A stretch of DNA of 64,000 nucleotides from Odiellus spinosus (GCA_963920705.1 OY987230.1:15835320-15899319); one strand, 5' to 3'. Shown: positions 12,206-26,300, counted from the first letter of the stretch. Made by a program: numbers and translations. Notes: generated from the letters alone by a model not told the origin.

Positions 12206-14026
12206 CCTTTCATCGGTTATGCACGAAATCTATGAACTGCATGTATTTTTAACTATTCAAAATAATTTGCATAATGAGGAAAGGTGAAGCGGATGGATTG
12301 ATAAGATGCAATGCTGTTCATATCTTGCCTTTAAATGTTTTTACCCTCATAAACCGGAAACAACTTAACCCATAAAAAACCGAGATATATTTCTGAATAG
12401 GCGAGCTACATAAATGGACAACTTTATCGACATTTGAAATGGTCGTTCTTTTTTTTAACTCTCGCTTCCTATTATTGGTAACCTCCCTAAAGTCACAGTA
12501 TATATTTTTCACTACGTTTAAAGTTAACATTCATTCTATCTCTAAAATTTCCTTTCGTGGAAATCAAGGGTGATCTAGCTTTGTACGAACTGTAACCATC
12601 AATTGATTCTAATAATATATTTCTCTACACAATTCACCATCCATCCTTTGGACGGATGCGTTTCCGGGGCAACGAGCTCTGATTTCTAACCATTTTATAC
12701 TTCGAGGTCTGAATCAGCGCGAGTTTCAACGAATAAAGATAGGCTCCCCGTTATCTCTAAGAAAATCAAATTAGGTATATTATAAAAAGATGTCAGCATG
12801 CTGAAAAGTCACATTACGATGTTGCAACAAAATATAATTATTGTTCAAATGAAGTTTAATCTTTATTTACCCATGATATTAGTTTAATTCTAATTCTGAG
12901 TTAATTACTACATTTAGATTTTATCCTTGTTTCCGTAAGCTCCATTACTGTCCTAGAATCTACGAAGTTTAAAAAAAATCGGCAAAATACGATTGGTTCT
13001 CGTCGTGACGAGAAGACGAAAAGTAGAAGTCCCGTGAAAATTTAACAAGCCTAACAGTTTATGACGAGAAATAGTTTTCCACAGGGATTTTCCTGTATTA
13101 CTTTGGTTCAAATCTCATTTTTCAACATTTAATTTGTCCAAGTCAAATCTTATGAGAAACCTTTGAACAGTTCATATATTTGGTGAAAATTAACAATTAA
13201 AAATATATACAGGCTAAGGTTAGACCAAGAACTAATTTATGTACCCAAGAACACGGAAACAAAGGTTCTAAATTCATCCTAGAATACTGTACATATAGAT
13301 TAAATTCAATAATATTGGCGTAGATAGGGAAACAGCCTAATGAGAACTAAATCACCAGCGTTATTTAAAGGTCAAAGATAGCAAATAGCAGACAAATTTT
13401 GGCTACAAAGTATATCCGAGGCTATTTACTGTAGTTCCAGTTTCTTATGTACTTGAATGAATTATTGGCAAGACTACAATTTCAAGTCTGAAGGTTTGTG
13501 CATTGCATTTTTAACTGATACGTTTCTACTGGAATACGCGTAACATTAGTCTATAGCAAAAATAGGGAACCTTGTACATTGAAAAATGATCTAGGCCTTG
13601 ACAGAAAGCGCTTGCAATATTAACGACTAGTACCTTCCTGATGCGGAATAGCCCCTATTTCTAGAGTGCCCAATTGAACATTGGTCCTTCAGTCGATATA
13701 TTCGAACAACTTTCAGCAAGAATAAAATTGATTTCGTATCATGGAGGAATGATAAAAAGGGAGAGCCAGAAAATGTGGCAATTTAGAACCTATACTTGTC
13801 CGCTTGTTGATATCAAAGAGCACGGAGAAAGGCATGCGAGTAGATGATTTAAAGCCTCTGCTGTCCTTTTTAATTATAACTATTTTAGGACAACTATAGG
13901 TGAAGACCCCTTAAGACATTTTCCCTCTCCTTCAGATAGCTGAAATTTTAGAATGTCTGGATCTCTATTTGTATTTTTCCTTCGTGCTTATATCTTTCAG
14001 TCTTGAAATCAAAGACAGAAGTTAGC
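12206..14026. other. Intergenic spacer
   Basis: No gene, RNA or repeat that I can support between the satellite array and element I, apart from a tiny hairpin TTCTCGTCGTGACGAGAA near 12996. Confidence 0.55.
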
Positions 14027-14033
14027 GTATAAG

Positions 14034-14304
14034 CAGAGGTATATAATAACCCCCTTCGGGGGGGGGGGGAAGTATGAAAGGTAGGCAAAATCGACGAACA
14101 ACAAGTGCCCGGCGTAAATCGCGGCGGATCGACACACCGTCTTGTTTATACAAAGACCATTTACTAGAGTAGCGACATTGAGAAGTCCAGCGCGAGATAG
14201 TGGCCTAGATAGTCAGCAGCGGGCTCTTGTTGTTCGTGATTTTTAGCATTGGTAGTATAGGGGCTTTCATACTTCCCCCCGAAGGGGGTTATTATATACC
14301 TCTG
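14034..14304. mobile_element. Foldback element I
   Basis: 271 bp; inverted ends CAGAGGTATATAATAACCCC continue into CTTCGGGGGG and AAGTATGAAAG. The 7-bp duplication GTATAAG is exact at 14027-14033 and 14305-14311. Inner arms CGAACAACAAGTGCCCG and its inverse also match. Only one copy in the window. Confidence 0.9.
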
Positions 14305-14311
14305 GTATAAG

Positions 14312-16531
14312 TTTGTGCGTACAGAAAAATAAAATTGACTCCGACCATTTGTCCGTTCACGAAACAAAGCTTATTGAAGAAATATAGTGATTCAAGTAAT
14401 GGAGACTGGGTACAAAAGTCAGTGTAACTAGCTTTAACCATATTCGATTTAGAAGTGTGGATTGACTGTGTCACTTCGTACATATACCAGTACGCAATTT
14501 TGCTTAAAGTAAAAGTTTCCGTAGAAACGGGTTTCTCCATGTTCAATTTTACGCTAAACAAGATTGTATAACTTATATAGAAAAATAAGTAAGTCTGTGA
14601 CTTTACTTCTGAGCGATTTTTATCAAATACATGACTTGTGGCGGGAGCAGCGATACTAGCGATGTTCTTGTAAAAATTGATGTAGCGGAATGACTTCTGT
14701 TGGGGGAGGTAATGGTATTACAGTACACGTATCGACTGCGTGGAATTTGACGGAAACCACAATGATATTGGGTATTGTTAAGCCTGAATCATCATCTCAA
14801 TTGGGTTCTCAGTTATATACAACTTAAGAATGAATCTAAATTTAAGTTTAACTATTTGGAAGTTATAAATGATCAATAAGAGAAAGTTTCCCGTCTGTAA
14901 GTCTTAAGTTCCCCATCTAATCTTTCAAAGCCAAAAAAAAGTGGAAGGCATAAAAATTCAGTAACTTTTGGCTACTCATTAGAAATTATCTGTTAATTTT
15001 ACCGATTTACAGTTTTATAATTTATCATAAATCATACCGTGTAAAAAAAAAACGGTTTATGTTAAAAAAAAGTAGGTCTGTTTTTTTGTTAACCGTTTAT
15101 CCAATAAAAAAAAAGACCCTAGAAATTTTTTTCGAGACATTTCGTTCCGAATTATTTCGAAATTGGGAGATAATAGCGGCCCCCAGTCGACAATACCCGC
15201 AAAAAAAATCTATATACAAGTTAAATATTAAGCAAATATGTATTAGAAACAATACTTGGCGTAATTTTATCTATTCCATCTTTAAAATAATTAAAATTAT
15301 TAATTTGTAACTTTCTTTGAAGTTAGCAAGACGATTGAGAAAGAATTTACGTGTGTATGTGAATCTACCAAAATTTCTATCAAAAATCTTTAATATTTAT
15401 GAACTTTACTAAACTTTCCAATCATTTCTCAACCCGCGACCTAAAATTATCAAATAGTTTGTTCCAGGCATTGTAATATTTATCGCGTTGAAATCCTAAC
15501 ATACATGGACTTTTGCTACAACAATAAGATTCCAGAATTGATTACCTTTCGTTTTTGTTGAATTTTCCCGTTGAGATGAACCGGGTTAAATCTTAAGGTC
15601 GCGGAAGGCCCCGTACCTAATGGTAGATACATATATGCACTTCTAACATGAACTGTCCAGTCGTAGTTGGAACTACTTAGGGCCGAATCTTAATAAATCT
15701 TTCAGAGGATGCCCTCGAGTTCCTTTCCTTGTTGAAAGTAATTAAGCGTAATGGACACCGAACTAAGGTTTTTTCCTCAAAGAGAATTTTCAACACGGGA
15801 TTTGTGTCCACAAAGGCAGAGTTAATTTGGCACGTATTGATTCCACTCTTAATACTACTTAAAATTTCATTAATCCGTGATTAAACTTAAACACCGGTTC
15901 AACTGGGGAATTAAACTCGACCTTATCGCGAGAAAATCTCATAATCAATTGTCGAAAAAAAAATTCGAAAACTTTCTAGTATTTTTTAAGAATAGTTTTT
16001 AACTATGTTTTTTTATAAGGCCCGCAAAACATCAAGAAGTTTGAAGTCTCAAATTATCACGTTATTGGGTAAAGATAAAATTAAACTCATTGGAAAGATT
16101 AGGCCCACAAAAAAATGTCTATCTGCCTATTCATTAGCAAAACCTGATCTAAATTATTTAAGTCTGTCTGTCCGCATGCGTTATGATAAACTTCGTTGCA
16201 AACTCCGGTTGAATTTGAATTTTTTTTTTAAAACACGCGCTGAATTTCAAATTTATTTTTTTCCCCGCGGTTCAGGAAGTCATTATCGCGAGACTCGAGT
16301 CACGCGTGCTTTTTTCAAATATTGATTAAGCCTAAAACAAGGCTTAGGCCTAATTTAATTATTGTATGTTTTCGGGGACTGGAAAAAGTAAGATAAATTT
16401 TCAGTACTTTTAATATATAATTATGTATGATTATTCCACATCACTAATAACTAATTAATATTTCAAAGCTAGTTATTTTAACAGCTACTTTTTAATAACC
16501 TTGCTCGTAACCCTACAAGTTCACGAGCTCA
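14312..16531. other. Intergenic spacer
   Basis: AT-rich. An open frame at 16005-16325 is low-complexity and basic with no family resemblance, so no gene is called. Confidence 0.55.
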
Positions 16532-16953
16532 ATACCCTTTTCAGACGAGGCGTAACTAGCCGGTTTAATCAGATCAAGAAGGATCAGACAAGGAGAGGAA
16601 AAGTGGGGACGGCGCGGTTCCTACTGCGTCGGCCTAAACTCCCACTCTGGGAGAACGGGGGTAGAGACGTTTCGTGGTAAATTATTGTCACGTGGGTAAA
16701 ACGGATCCTTTATCAGCTTCGTAGTAGTCGACGACGCTAGCGACCACGTGACAACAGTTTACCTCGAGAATTTCCTATACCCCTTTTCCACCCGAGTGGG
16801 AGGTTGGCTCTTCTCTCTCTAACTCAACGCAGCCCCACTTTTCCTCTCCTTGTCTGATCCTTCTTGATCAGATTTAACCGTGGTTTAATCACAATTAACC
16901 GAGTTTGAACTGTAAAACCTCGGGTAAATCTTATTAAACCGGCTAATTACGCC
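16532..16953. mobile_element. Foldback element C, copy 1 (interrupted by B)
   Basis: Starts ATACCCTTTTCAGACGAGGC and runs through CTAGCCGGTTTAATCAGA; its right arm ends at TTAAACCGGCTAATTACGCC, where the terminal GTCTGAAGAGGGTAT is missing. Without B it is about 120 bp. Confidence 0.75.
16575..16866. mobile_element. Foldback element B, copy 2 (inside element C)
   Basis: 292 bp, reverse orientation to copy 1. The ends are CAAGAAGGATCAGACAAGGA and its complement. The 7-bp duplication ATCAGAT lies at 16568-16574 and 16867-16873. The uninterrupted C copy near 24387 reads TTTAATCAGATTTAACC, confirming the insertion point. Confidence 0.92.
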
Positions 16954-18170
16954 GAATATTAGTGAATTATTTAGAAAATAGCTAAAAGCTAATTATCTAA
17001 AGTGTGCGAAGGGCCTTTCTAAAAGCGCATGGTAACCTGCATCGTAAATAAATCAAACTTTAGGTTTTTTTTATGGACTGTAACTAAACAGGAGGCTAAT
17101 GAGGTACAAAACTCGATAGTGTAAAAAAACGTGATTGGTATACCACACACCCTAATTTTTCCAATAAACCAATGACGGTTTTTTTGCGTGTTAAGAGTAG
17201 AGTGGGTGGTATTTTTTCTATCTTGAAGATAAAGAGTATACTTCTTAAAGAAAACTATATGAAGAAGCCCTTAAAGATAGTTTTAATCAACGTTAATTTG
17301 ATTACCGAATATACGAAAAACAATGTCGTTCGCTGATAAAAAAAAATTAAGATGACAACGTTTAGCGGTAATTGGATTAATTATTACGCGCCTACACTTC
17401 TTTATCAGCCCTCTACTGTATTAAGCTTTTGTTCAAGCATCTGACGCCTTTTCGTAGAAAATAAAACAAATTTAACTATCCATAAGATAAGTAGTCCTTA
17501 TTAATATTTAATTTAAAGGGATACTGAAGCCTAAGAATAAGTAATTTACAATAATCAGTAGTAAAACTATTGAGAGAAACTTAATGGTCAAATTATTGAG
17601 TTGGGTATATTTAAATCTAGAGTTAGTTTCACATTTCCCAACATTTTCAACTCGCGCGACGTTTACGAATAAGATAAACGAAAGAGATGACACGTGTGAC
17701 AAATTACTAGTTTGCGTGTCTACTTTAAGTCTAATTTGAAATGTTTTAATGTATAGTAATAATTTTCTAACTCATTGCATGGCTCCGCGTTAAGCCTACA
17801 TTCAGCCCTTTTTAAATCACTCCCTTAGTGGCTAAATTTCGTGCCTTTATAGCAGACGATATTATTCTTTTTTCATAAAGCGTCTAAACTTACACTAATT
17901 CACCCTACTTTTCCATGGAAAATTTTAGTTAGGTCACTAACTTCATTTTTTAACGTTCTTGTAGCAATTTGTAAGCCTACTAGAAAGTCTACTAACTAAC
18001 GAGTTTTATATAGAATACTATGATTAACCTTACTCGAGATAAAATAGTTTTGGCAAACAAAACTACCCTTGAGCCGAAAAAATATACATTTATATATACT
18101 TATAAATGATCCGTTAAAAAGGTCATGTGTCGATAATCTTAACTAAAACGTCTCCCCATTCAATATTGGA
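16954..18170. other. Intergenic spacer left of the GALNT promoter region
   Basis: Nothing beyond a TTAAAGGGA motif at 17513. AT-rich. Confidence 0.5.
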
Positions 18171-18196
18171 TTAGAGTCCCCAGCCTGACCAAGGCT

Positions 18197-18206
18197 TATA
18201 TAAAAG
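18197..18206 (+). promoter_or_regulatory. Possible TATA box upstream of the GALNT gene
   Basis: TATATAAAAG is a good TATA match, 1.8 kb upstream of the GALNT start, at the left edge of a GC-richer stretch (about 18170-18640) that is unlike the surrounding AT-rich spacer and shows no repeat signature. This is inference: TATA-like strings arise often by chance in such DNA and no initiator or transcript evidence is available. Confidence 0.2.
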
Positions 18207-19520
18207 ATTTCCGGGAGCTGAGCAGATCCTTCGATACCAGAAAAGGATCAAGTCTTAACGAGAAAATAGGCCCTTTTATACACACATAATCACGACCCTT
18301 TCGCACCAGCGTTAAAGGCGGGGGAGACCCTATTACGTTCGGTTTACTAGTCTAGGAGTTAAAATGAAAGGGGGAGAAAGCGTATCTTGACGGACAAATC
18401 GATTAAGAGTTTCTAAGCGTTCGAAAAATATCCCCGGCTAATTTAGGAAACGGAAAGACCAAGGCCTAACCTTCAGTTTCCTTCGTCTCGTTTATCGGGA
18501 AAAGGGAACGCTAAGTATGAAAGGCATTAGCGCCAAGGACTAAGATAAATTGGAAGTGACTCTACGTCCCTCGTGAAGCGAGCCCCCCTTTTGTTTTTGG
18601 GACGGATCCGATGTTTTCTTAACCAGAAGTCTTCGCGCTTCACTCCCCTATCTGTTAAAACATTATTGACGTAAAGGACAAGTACAATAATAATACTAGC
18701 CAGTATCTACCACTTTCACTAGAAAAATAGGGAGCAGTTATATTGGTTTTACGTTTAACAACCCGGATTGCTGTAATCAAAAGTTCCAGTTGGCTTTCCA
18801 ACATTTAACACAATGTCGTTTTCAGGCTATAATGTTTTGTTTAAAGTAAATAAATTAAGTTTCGTGTATTAAATTATCTGAAAGTGGAGGAATTAAAACA
18901 GCTATGGTCGATATAAAAAGTAACTTTGTAAAGAACTGATGTAATAAAGTAATATGAATTTCAGTAATTATATCATATTACGTCACAATAATAATTAATG
19001 TATAAAAAGTATATGATAATTCGTATAGTGGCATAGTCGTTAAATTATTATTTTGATAACCGTGACATATTTCCTTTGAGGTCAAAAAAGGAAAGGAGTT
19101 GAGGTTGAACAGTATTATGCCAAGCCAGTCAATTTTCTTATTATCTTATTAGAACTTCGTAGCTTTTGGTATAATTGGCGTTGACTATAAGACTTATATA
19201 GTACATGGCAGCAAAGTGTGCATTTTATATACCCTTCCACTAAAAGGTTCTTATGCCAAGTTAAGAAATAAAACACTTATATATTCATCTACCGTTGTAC
19301 TTTTATAGTGGACGATGTAACGTTTTAAATACGGGTTTGATTAAATCTTATCAATGCCGTAAAGTCAAAATTAAAGTTTTGACAGTAATTATAATTTGCT
19401 TAAGGCTAAAGCATTACAAATATCAGTATACCAACATTTTTTTTGAGCAAAAACATATGTATTAAAACTTCCATGTTAAATTTTACCCAAATTCTGAGCA
19501 AACTGAAAAGGGGACTTACC

Positions 19521-19544
19521 CAAACATTTTCTTTCTTGTTACAG
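19521..19544 (+). other. Possible splice acceptor for a GALNT 5' untranslated exon
   Basis: A pyrimidine tract ending TTCTTTCTTGTTACAG lies 487 bp upstream of the start codon on the coding strand. If used, the first coding exon would begin at 19545 and an untranslated exon would lie further upstream, perhaps in the GC-richer patch near 18200-18600. Upstream ATGs are present in between. Not proven. Confidence 0.25.
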
Positions 19545-20031
19545 AATCCCGAGTGCCATCATCGTCATGAGGAATAGTTCGTTTTCATCACAAGGTCACA
19601 ATACCTCACTGGTCAAGCAATCGCGTTACGTCACAGTCAACTTTACATCCGATTGGATCTTCGCCTGAAATCGCGACTTCAAAAACGGGCTGACTATCAA
19701 ATTGAGAATATAACAATCCCCGCGGAGATGGTGACTTTGTTCGGCGTTTCCTGACAAAAAAAAGCAACAAAAATATTCAAATTAGTTGCTTAAAAAAAAT
19801 CAAAAATATATAATTATAAAAAAAAAAACAACCGGCCTCAGATGGTCAGAGACGCTCTCACCTTTGAACTTTAACCATCACTCCAATGGTAATAGCGCAA
19901 AGTGTCATTTACAATTATATTTAAATCGGGTATAGCGCGATCATTTTAGAGTTTGGATAAAATACGCGAAGTTCGCGAGCTTTATAAGATTAATTAAATT
20001 AACATAACATTATTCAACACATCATCTCAAG

Positions 20032-20335
20032 ATGGTACGCGTTAGGATGCATACTTTAAAGATTGTGCTAGCCACGTCTTTAGTGTGGTTTATGGTGGGC
20101 GCCATATTGCTCATGTATTACACGGACTGTATAGGAAACGGACCCGGTTGCGAAAGATTGTCCAATCGTCGAGAGGGAGGCGGTGGTTCCGGAAACGCGA
20201 GATTCCCCGGAAGTTCCGGTAATTCTCTCGAACAAGCGGCGGAATTACGGCCAGAAGACCCGGACACTAACGAAGTGCCTTTTGTCAAGTCACCCAACGC
20301 ACCCAGAGGCGATTTCGCCAAATGGGAACCAGGCG
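20032..20335 (+). CDS. GALNT1: GALNT exon 1: cytoplasmic tail, membrane anchor, stem
   Basis: Encodes residues 1-101 plus one base. A short basic tail is followed by one hydrophobic segment (about 11-30) that ends before Cys33, the usual Golgi signal anchor. The rest is a Gly/Ser/Arg/Pro-rich stem. The exon is clearly more GC-rich than its flanks. The start is the first ATG after an in-frame stop at 20005; a second Met at residue 6 is a possible alternative. The donor is GT at 20336, and the split codon becomes Asp when joined to exon 2. Confidence 0.93.
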
Positions 20336-23300
20336 GTGAGTTTAATAGTTTCGTTATTGGTATACATTTTTAAATATCTGTCGCGATCATAAAAAATCAC
20401 AGAGTACCACGACCATTTATAGAAAAGTACAAAAGCTTTTGAGAGAATTTGTGATACCATGGGGGGGAAAATATCACCGGCTGTTTTAGTTTTACAATTT
20501 TTTCAACGCCCAGATTGAATGTTTATCCCGCCACTTGATTAGATTTCGAGAAACAGTCTAGCGAGTGTGACATCACATCACGTGACTTCTTACTCTTTCT
20601 ATATTGTACTCTGGTCTTACCAGAATTGGAACCAAGTCTAGAAGAGATGTGATGTCTGACGTCATAAATAGCTTTTCTTGTAATCGATGACAGAATGAGC
20701 TAGATTAATGTTTCTTTGAACCAACGACAAAAGGTTTAAAAACACCTGGCTCTACGGGGGCTCTACTGGGATAAACAAACCTGCAGGAAGTAAACTGTCG
20801 AAATAATACAACCGGTGGTCACATGAACCACGCTTCTATATCCATCCTGCTTTGGGCTAAAACCGAGATAAATATTGAATCCATCTGATGATTTGATATT
20901 TGAAAATATCACGTGTTATTTTCCTTACTCAGGTCTACAACCCATTCTGATTAGAGTTCTAAAATCTGTAATTTGCGGTTTGGTTATTTATAAAGATTAA
21001 ACTTGTTATTTAACAAGGTTAAGATATGATAGAATACAAGTTTTATGTCTGAATCACTTTCCCCTATCAATGCGAAGTCAAATGGTCAAGTGTATTATGC
21101 TAAACATTGCATTTTTCACGAGTGAGAACTAATGATTTGGTAGCGTTTGAAAGAGGAACTCAACATTTAAAATATCAGAAATCCAAATCAATTCCTGAAT
21201 AATTACCGTGAGACGCTAAATTAATTTTAGAACCCTAATTCTGATCATGACCATAAGTTCAATTTAAATTCGATTGATTATACCAAACAAAACCAAATTC
21301 TCGGGTTTTTTGCAAACTTACCAATCAATCCCAAGTTAATTGACAAATTCCAATGATATTGCACCCGTAATGTAGAAAATTTTATCGACAAACAATTAAA
21401 TTCGCCCTGCGGTAAAAATCTTATTTTCATTAACCCTAAACCGACCGACCCAAAATATCCTATACTAATTGAAAATCAATCACCAAGCTAGAGCCAAAAA
21501 AAATTCCAAGAAATCGAACTTTGACCCATTTTCACCAACTGCGAATATATTCAGGGAAAACAAACGAAAAAAAAAAAAAAAAAAAAGTGTTGCACTCGAG
21601 TGAAATTAAAATAAAAATGTTGTAAATACGTAATTAGGCTTAAAAAAATATCCAACCACTTTTTCCACCATAAAAATACAGAGCTAGGGTCGTGAAATAC
21701 GTCAAAAACATACCAGAACAGAAAGAAACAAGATGGTATATCCGGCCACGGTAGTTACGCGAACGTGAAGACTAGTTTTCACGATCGAAGTTCGGTTTTC
21801 GCTTTAAGTTATCGAGTAAAATGATTTTCGACTCAAGTTTTTCTAGTTAAAAAAACCACGGTCGATATGAATCTCAAAATCTAGTTAGCATGATGGGTTA
21901 AAAAGAAAATCTAGTTGGGTTGGACATAGTAGAGATAAATACACCAGTTAACAAGCTATGACTTTCCAACGAAATCCTATTTAACGACAACTTATCCTGT
22001 TACCGAACGGAAGCATTTTTTTTTTTTTCTCATGGCCCAGCCTTTGACAATGCCGGCGAACCTTAGCATAATCGCTACTGAAACGAAAAACGATTTTTTT
22101 TTTTTTCGGCGTTAACTTAAAAACTAATTTTCACTCCAGATTCAATTTCGAAAAGTAATTGCGTAAAAAGCCAGGTTAAGTTTTTTAAAAGACTGTGAGT
22201 AAAGAATATTAAAGCCTGCCTATATACGCAGTGAAGCCTCGCATTGATTAAAAAGATATAGGAAAGAATTGGATTATATATAAAAAAAACCTCGATTACC
22301 GGATACTAGAGAAAAGAAAAAATATATTTTTGATGCTTTTTTTTTTTCCTTTATAGTTTCCTATACAGCACTTACTAGGAAATGGCGCAAAAAGATTATA
22401 GGTTCATTTCACCCTTAGTTTGCAAATCTATGAACATATTCTCCTTGTATCTCTACGGTTTAAAACCTTAAAGTACAAGTGTAGTGGAAATTAACTTTGT
22501 TGGTTATCCCTGTATTGGAACACAGTAGAAATAGAGCTTCAATTACCCCCACAATATGTATACATGATTAACATCCGCGATAACACGAATGACTTTAAAA
22601 CCACTTTGATTTAGAAAGGTCAAATTGTAAAATCACGGGGTTAACTTAGAAGTAAAGATTTAAAAAAAGTTGATTTCAACTGGTTGAAAACGGTTTCAAA
22701 GTGAATTGTTTAAATGTAACTAAAAATAGGGAGTATAAAACTCGACTTCAAGTGATTTTTCAACCATTTATCTTTTAAATATGGTTTATACACTAGTAGT
22801 ATAATTTACTAACAAATTTTAAGTTAGAAATCTATTTTTAACTTATTTGGAAAGTAGGCTTAACAAGGACCCATGAGAAGTTTGATACCTCGTCGTTAAC
22901 GAGTCTCTCGCGAGAGAAGCGCGTGCTTTGTTCAGAGACGTCACTAAAACGATTTGAATTAGGCTTTTAAGTGGCGTGTGCTTTCGTTCATTGGTCAGAG
23001 TGTCGTTCACGGAAGGATATAAAAATTATCATAGATCCTTGCTAAGCTTACTTTTCAAGTTAAAAAAATATTTTTCCTAAAAACAATTGTAGTTGATTAG
23101 ACATAAGTAATCGATAGAAAATCACTTGAGCTTCGTTCACGCTAGAGACTAATTTGAAACCGTTTTGGAACGGTCATATGTAGTTCAACTCTAAAGATCC
23201 TTTGACAAAATAGAATTATTATCTTGAAAAGTTCATTTTAGAACTCAAACTAGTTTGAAAATGGTTTCAAAGTCTCTTGTTTTCACGATGAAATCTTCAA

Positions 23301-26300
23301 TTAATTTAACAAATTTATTTATTGCCCGAATTTGATCTAATTAGTTTTTTTTGGGGGGGGGGGGGACTCTGGCTGGCCTCTATACTAATCTCTTCTTGAC
23401 CCCCAAGAAAAATCGAGACTTGCACTTAAAATGGAGAAGGCATTCATCGTCTTTAGTAATGTTGCAATTTACCATTGGTATCCACGCAGTGTAAAGATGC
23501 ATTGCGCGTTGCGCCCCGCTATTAATTCTAGCTGTCACTATCAGGCGATTTAGCGCCGAAAACGGGGAATTAAAAGAAGCGAGCGTGAAAGAACTTAGAA
23601 CCAGCGTCCAGAGACAAATCTTCTGGACCAATTTATACCTTTTAGGCGCTCTAGATAACCGCCACCTTTAGCTTCCCTCGCATTTGTCAGATCATGGTCA
23701 AACTAAGCCTATTTCACTCGTACTCGAACTTACAAGCCGAATCTGCCACCAATGGGAATATTATGCAAATTTCGATTTTAACATCGTTAGGCCCTAATTG
23801 TTTGAAATTTGGAATAAAGGGATAGTAATACCTTAGTTGGGTCAACTCCTAATAAAGATTGATTAGAGAATTACGTAACATTTATATTTTGCCATAATAA
23901 AATTATAGATTTAATTTAGAATAAAAAACTTAAAAAATGCGCAAAATATTGTTTGAATTCGAGAAGAGACATTCTTTTATATATATGCAACAAGAATCCA
24001 TTCAGGTTCCATAAGAATATGGGAGCATAGCTTTAGCCTCTGGTACCATCCTCCCAAACTTTTCAACAAAAGTTCGTCCGCAATTTTCGCAACATTTGTA
24101 CGCTTAGATCTTTTTTCGGTCGGCTCCATTTTTATTACCCAAAATATTATGTCAAGGTCGTTAGTGGCGCGGGTTAATAATAGATTTCCGGAGCGATTTA
24201 CTTGAAAAATCGATTCGAAGCAGACGAACTTTTGATACAAAGTTTGGGAGGATGGTTATTGAATCGTGGCCCTCCCATATTCTTATGGAACCTGAATGTA
24301 TTCTTGATGCAATTAATGAAGCATTAAAACAAGCATGGAGGTTGATTAACTATAGCCTTTACGGACGAGGTGTAACTAGCCGGTTTAATCAGATTTAACC
24401 GAGGTTTAATCACAATTAAACGTGGTTTACTGAACTGAGAAGGCTATGTAAACCACGGTTAAATCTGATTAAAATACGTCTGAAGAGGGTATCATGACTT
24501 CTCACGAAATCGAAATGAAATTTGTTAAATATCGATTTTGAATTAGTATTTTCATTTTACTTTCTCAAAAACGCTTCAACTCAGAGGTAAAAATTATCAA
24601 TATAAGCCTTAAGTGGGACTCTAAAAAAATCACTTGCAATTGTCCTTAACGTCCACCTCACTCAGGGGTAAATAAATTTAAGATATACACTGACGTCGAG
24701 TTGAAACTCGTCATTTGCTTACCTCCCTTTAAAGGGTGTGACGTAAATGACAATGACACGAGATTTTAAAGAAAGTAGGGGGCCCGGCTCCACCAAGGGA
24801 TTTAAAGTTCCTCTAATACATAGACCAGCTTCGACAACAATGCTGGCAGAGGCACTTTATCATTTTGATAAAAATGGGAATAGAAATCTATTGGTGACAA
24901 TGGTTTTAAAGACCCGAAGTTGAACTTTTCAATCTTACCTAAGACTAGAGTACAATAAGAAATTAGTATATAAAATTTTGTGTACTCACGTTCGAGTAGT
25001 TTTATACGGAAGCACGGTTTAAATTTTCAAACCCACGTTTTATATACTATGCCTCTTTTAGGGGGAAAATGTTTACCCAAGTGAAAATTTAAATTGCAAA
25101 TGATGTTATGTTTTTTTTCTTTACTTTTTGTCGATCCTATTTCTCCCTCTCTTATAAACTAGTGTTCGATTAAATAGAGTCAATGAAGTAACGCTTTAGA
25201 AGTTCTAAAACCCATATTTGGGAAGTATAAGGAGATTTCCAATCTTAAACTATTCGTATTGATTCAAATACGCCGAACGAAACGCGATTTCGTTCACAAT
25301 TCCTGAGACGGATGAGACGAAGTCGCGTTACCCAAAATAATTGATTATTTCGCTCGAAATAATCCTCGCATTTTCAATTTTGTTTATTCTTAGATTGCGA
25401 AGCCAAGGGGAAATAGGGGGCGTTTCATGTAAATTAAATTTTCCTTTCAAATTATCTCCATCGCTAGCTTTATTCGGTAGCAGTTGGAGATTTCTACACG
25501 TACAAAGGCTTAGGATTCTCTCTAAATCTCCTGAATGACCTCGAGCTTGACATCTTTTTCTTTCACACGTTTTGAATAATACTATACAAATATACAAACT
25601 CAGACGGTCTATATTTGACTCTGGCAAATAATATTTGTGTACGAGGTTTCAAAGCTGGGATTTCAATGTTAATTTACCATTCATTTTTTACCATATCATT
25701 TTTGTGAACTATTCACAACAACAAATCTATTGGTTTGGCTTAGGGCATTTTGTTAGTGGACCCGTGATAACCTTGTCTTTTTAGTAAAAGTACTTAACCC
25801 AGTCCTATATCTTTCGTATGTAAATTATGGCTAATTAGGTTCCAGAAATTAAATACGACATATTTGACATTTTAATTTAAGTTCCTTAAAGGGAGGATGC
25901 AACCTAACAACAAGTGATTTTTTTATCGATTCCTTATTGTTTAAATAGGCCTAATCCACTATTCAAAAAATTTACAAACAAATATTAAACTAGAAATAAA
26001 TTTAAAACTTACCCTGAAAATAGGCTTAGTGGGATTCATGGAGCTCCTGATTTCCTCGCGTGTAAGGTCTAGCGACCAATCGCGCGCGACGTAAGTCTCG
26101 TGGAGATCTCGCGGGAACGACGGGCCTTTGCTCATTGGTCGCTAGACCTTACAAGGACGCAATTCAGGATCTCCATGAATCCCCCTAAGCCTATTTTCAG
26201 GGTAAGTTTTAAATTTATTTCTAGTTTAATATTTGTATTGTAAACTTTTTATCGATGGATTAGGCCTATTTAAACGATAAGGAATCGATAAAAAAATCAC

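Noticed and set aside
16005-16325. 106-codon + strand open frame
   Set aside because: Basic, low-complexity composition, AT-driven codons and no domain or splice context; looks like chance in AT-rich DNA.
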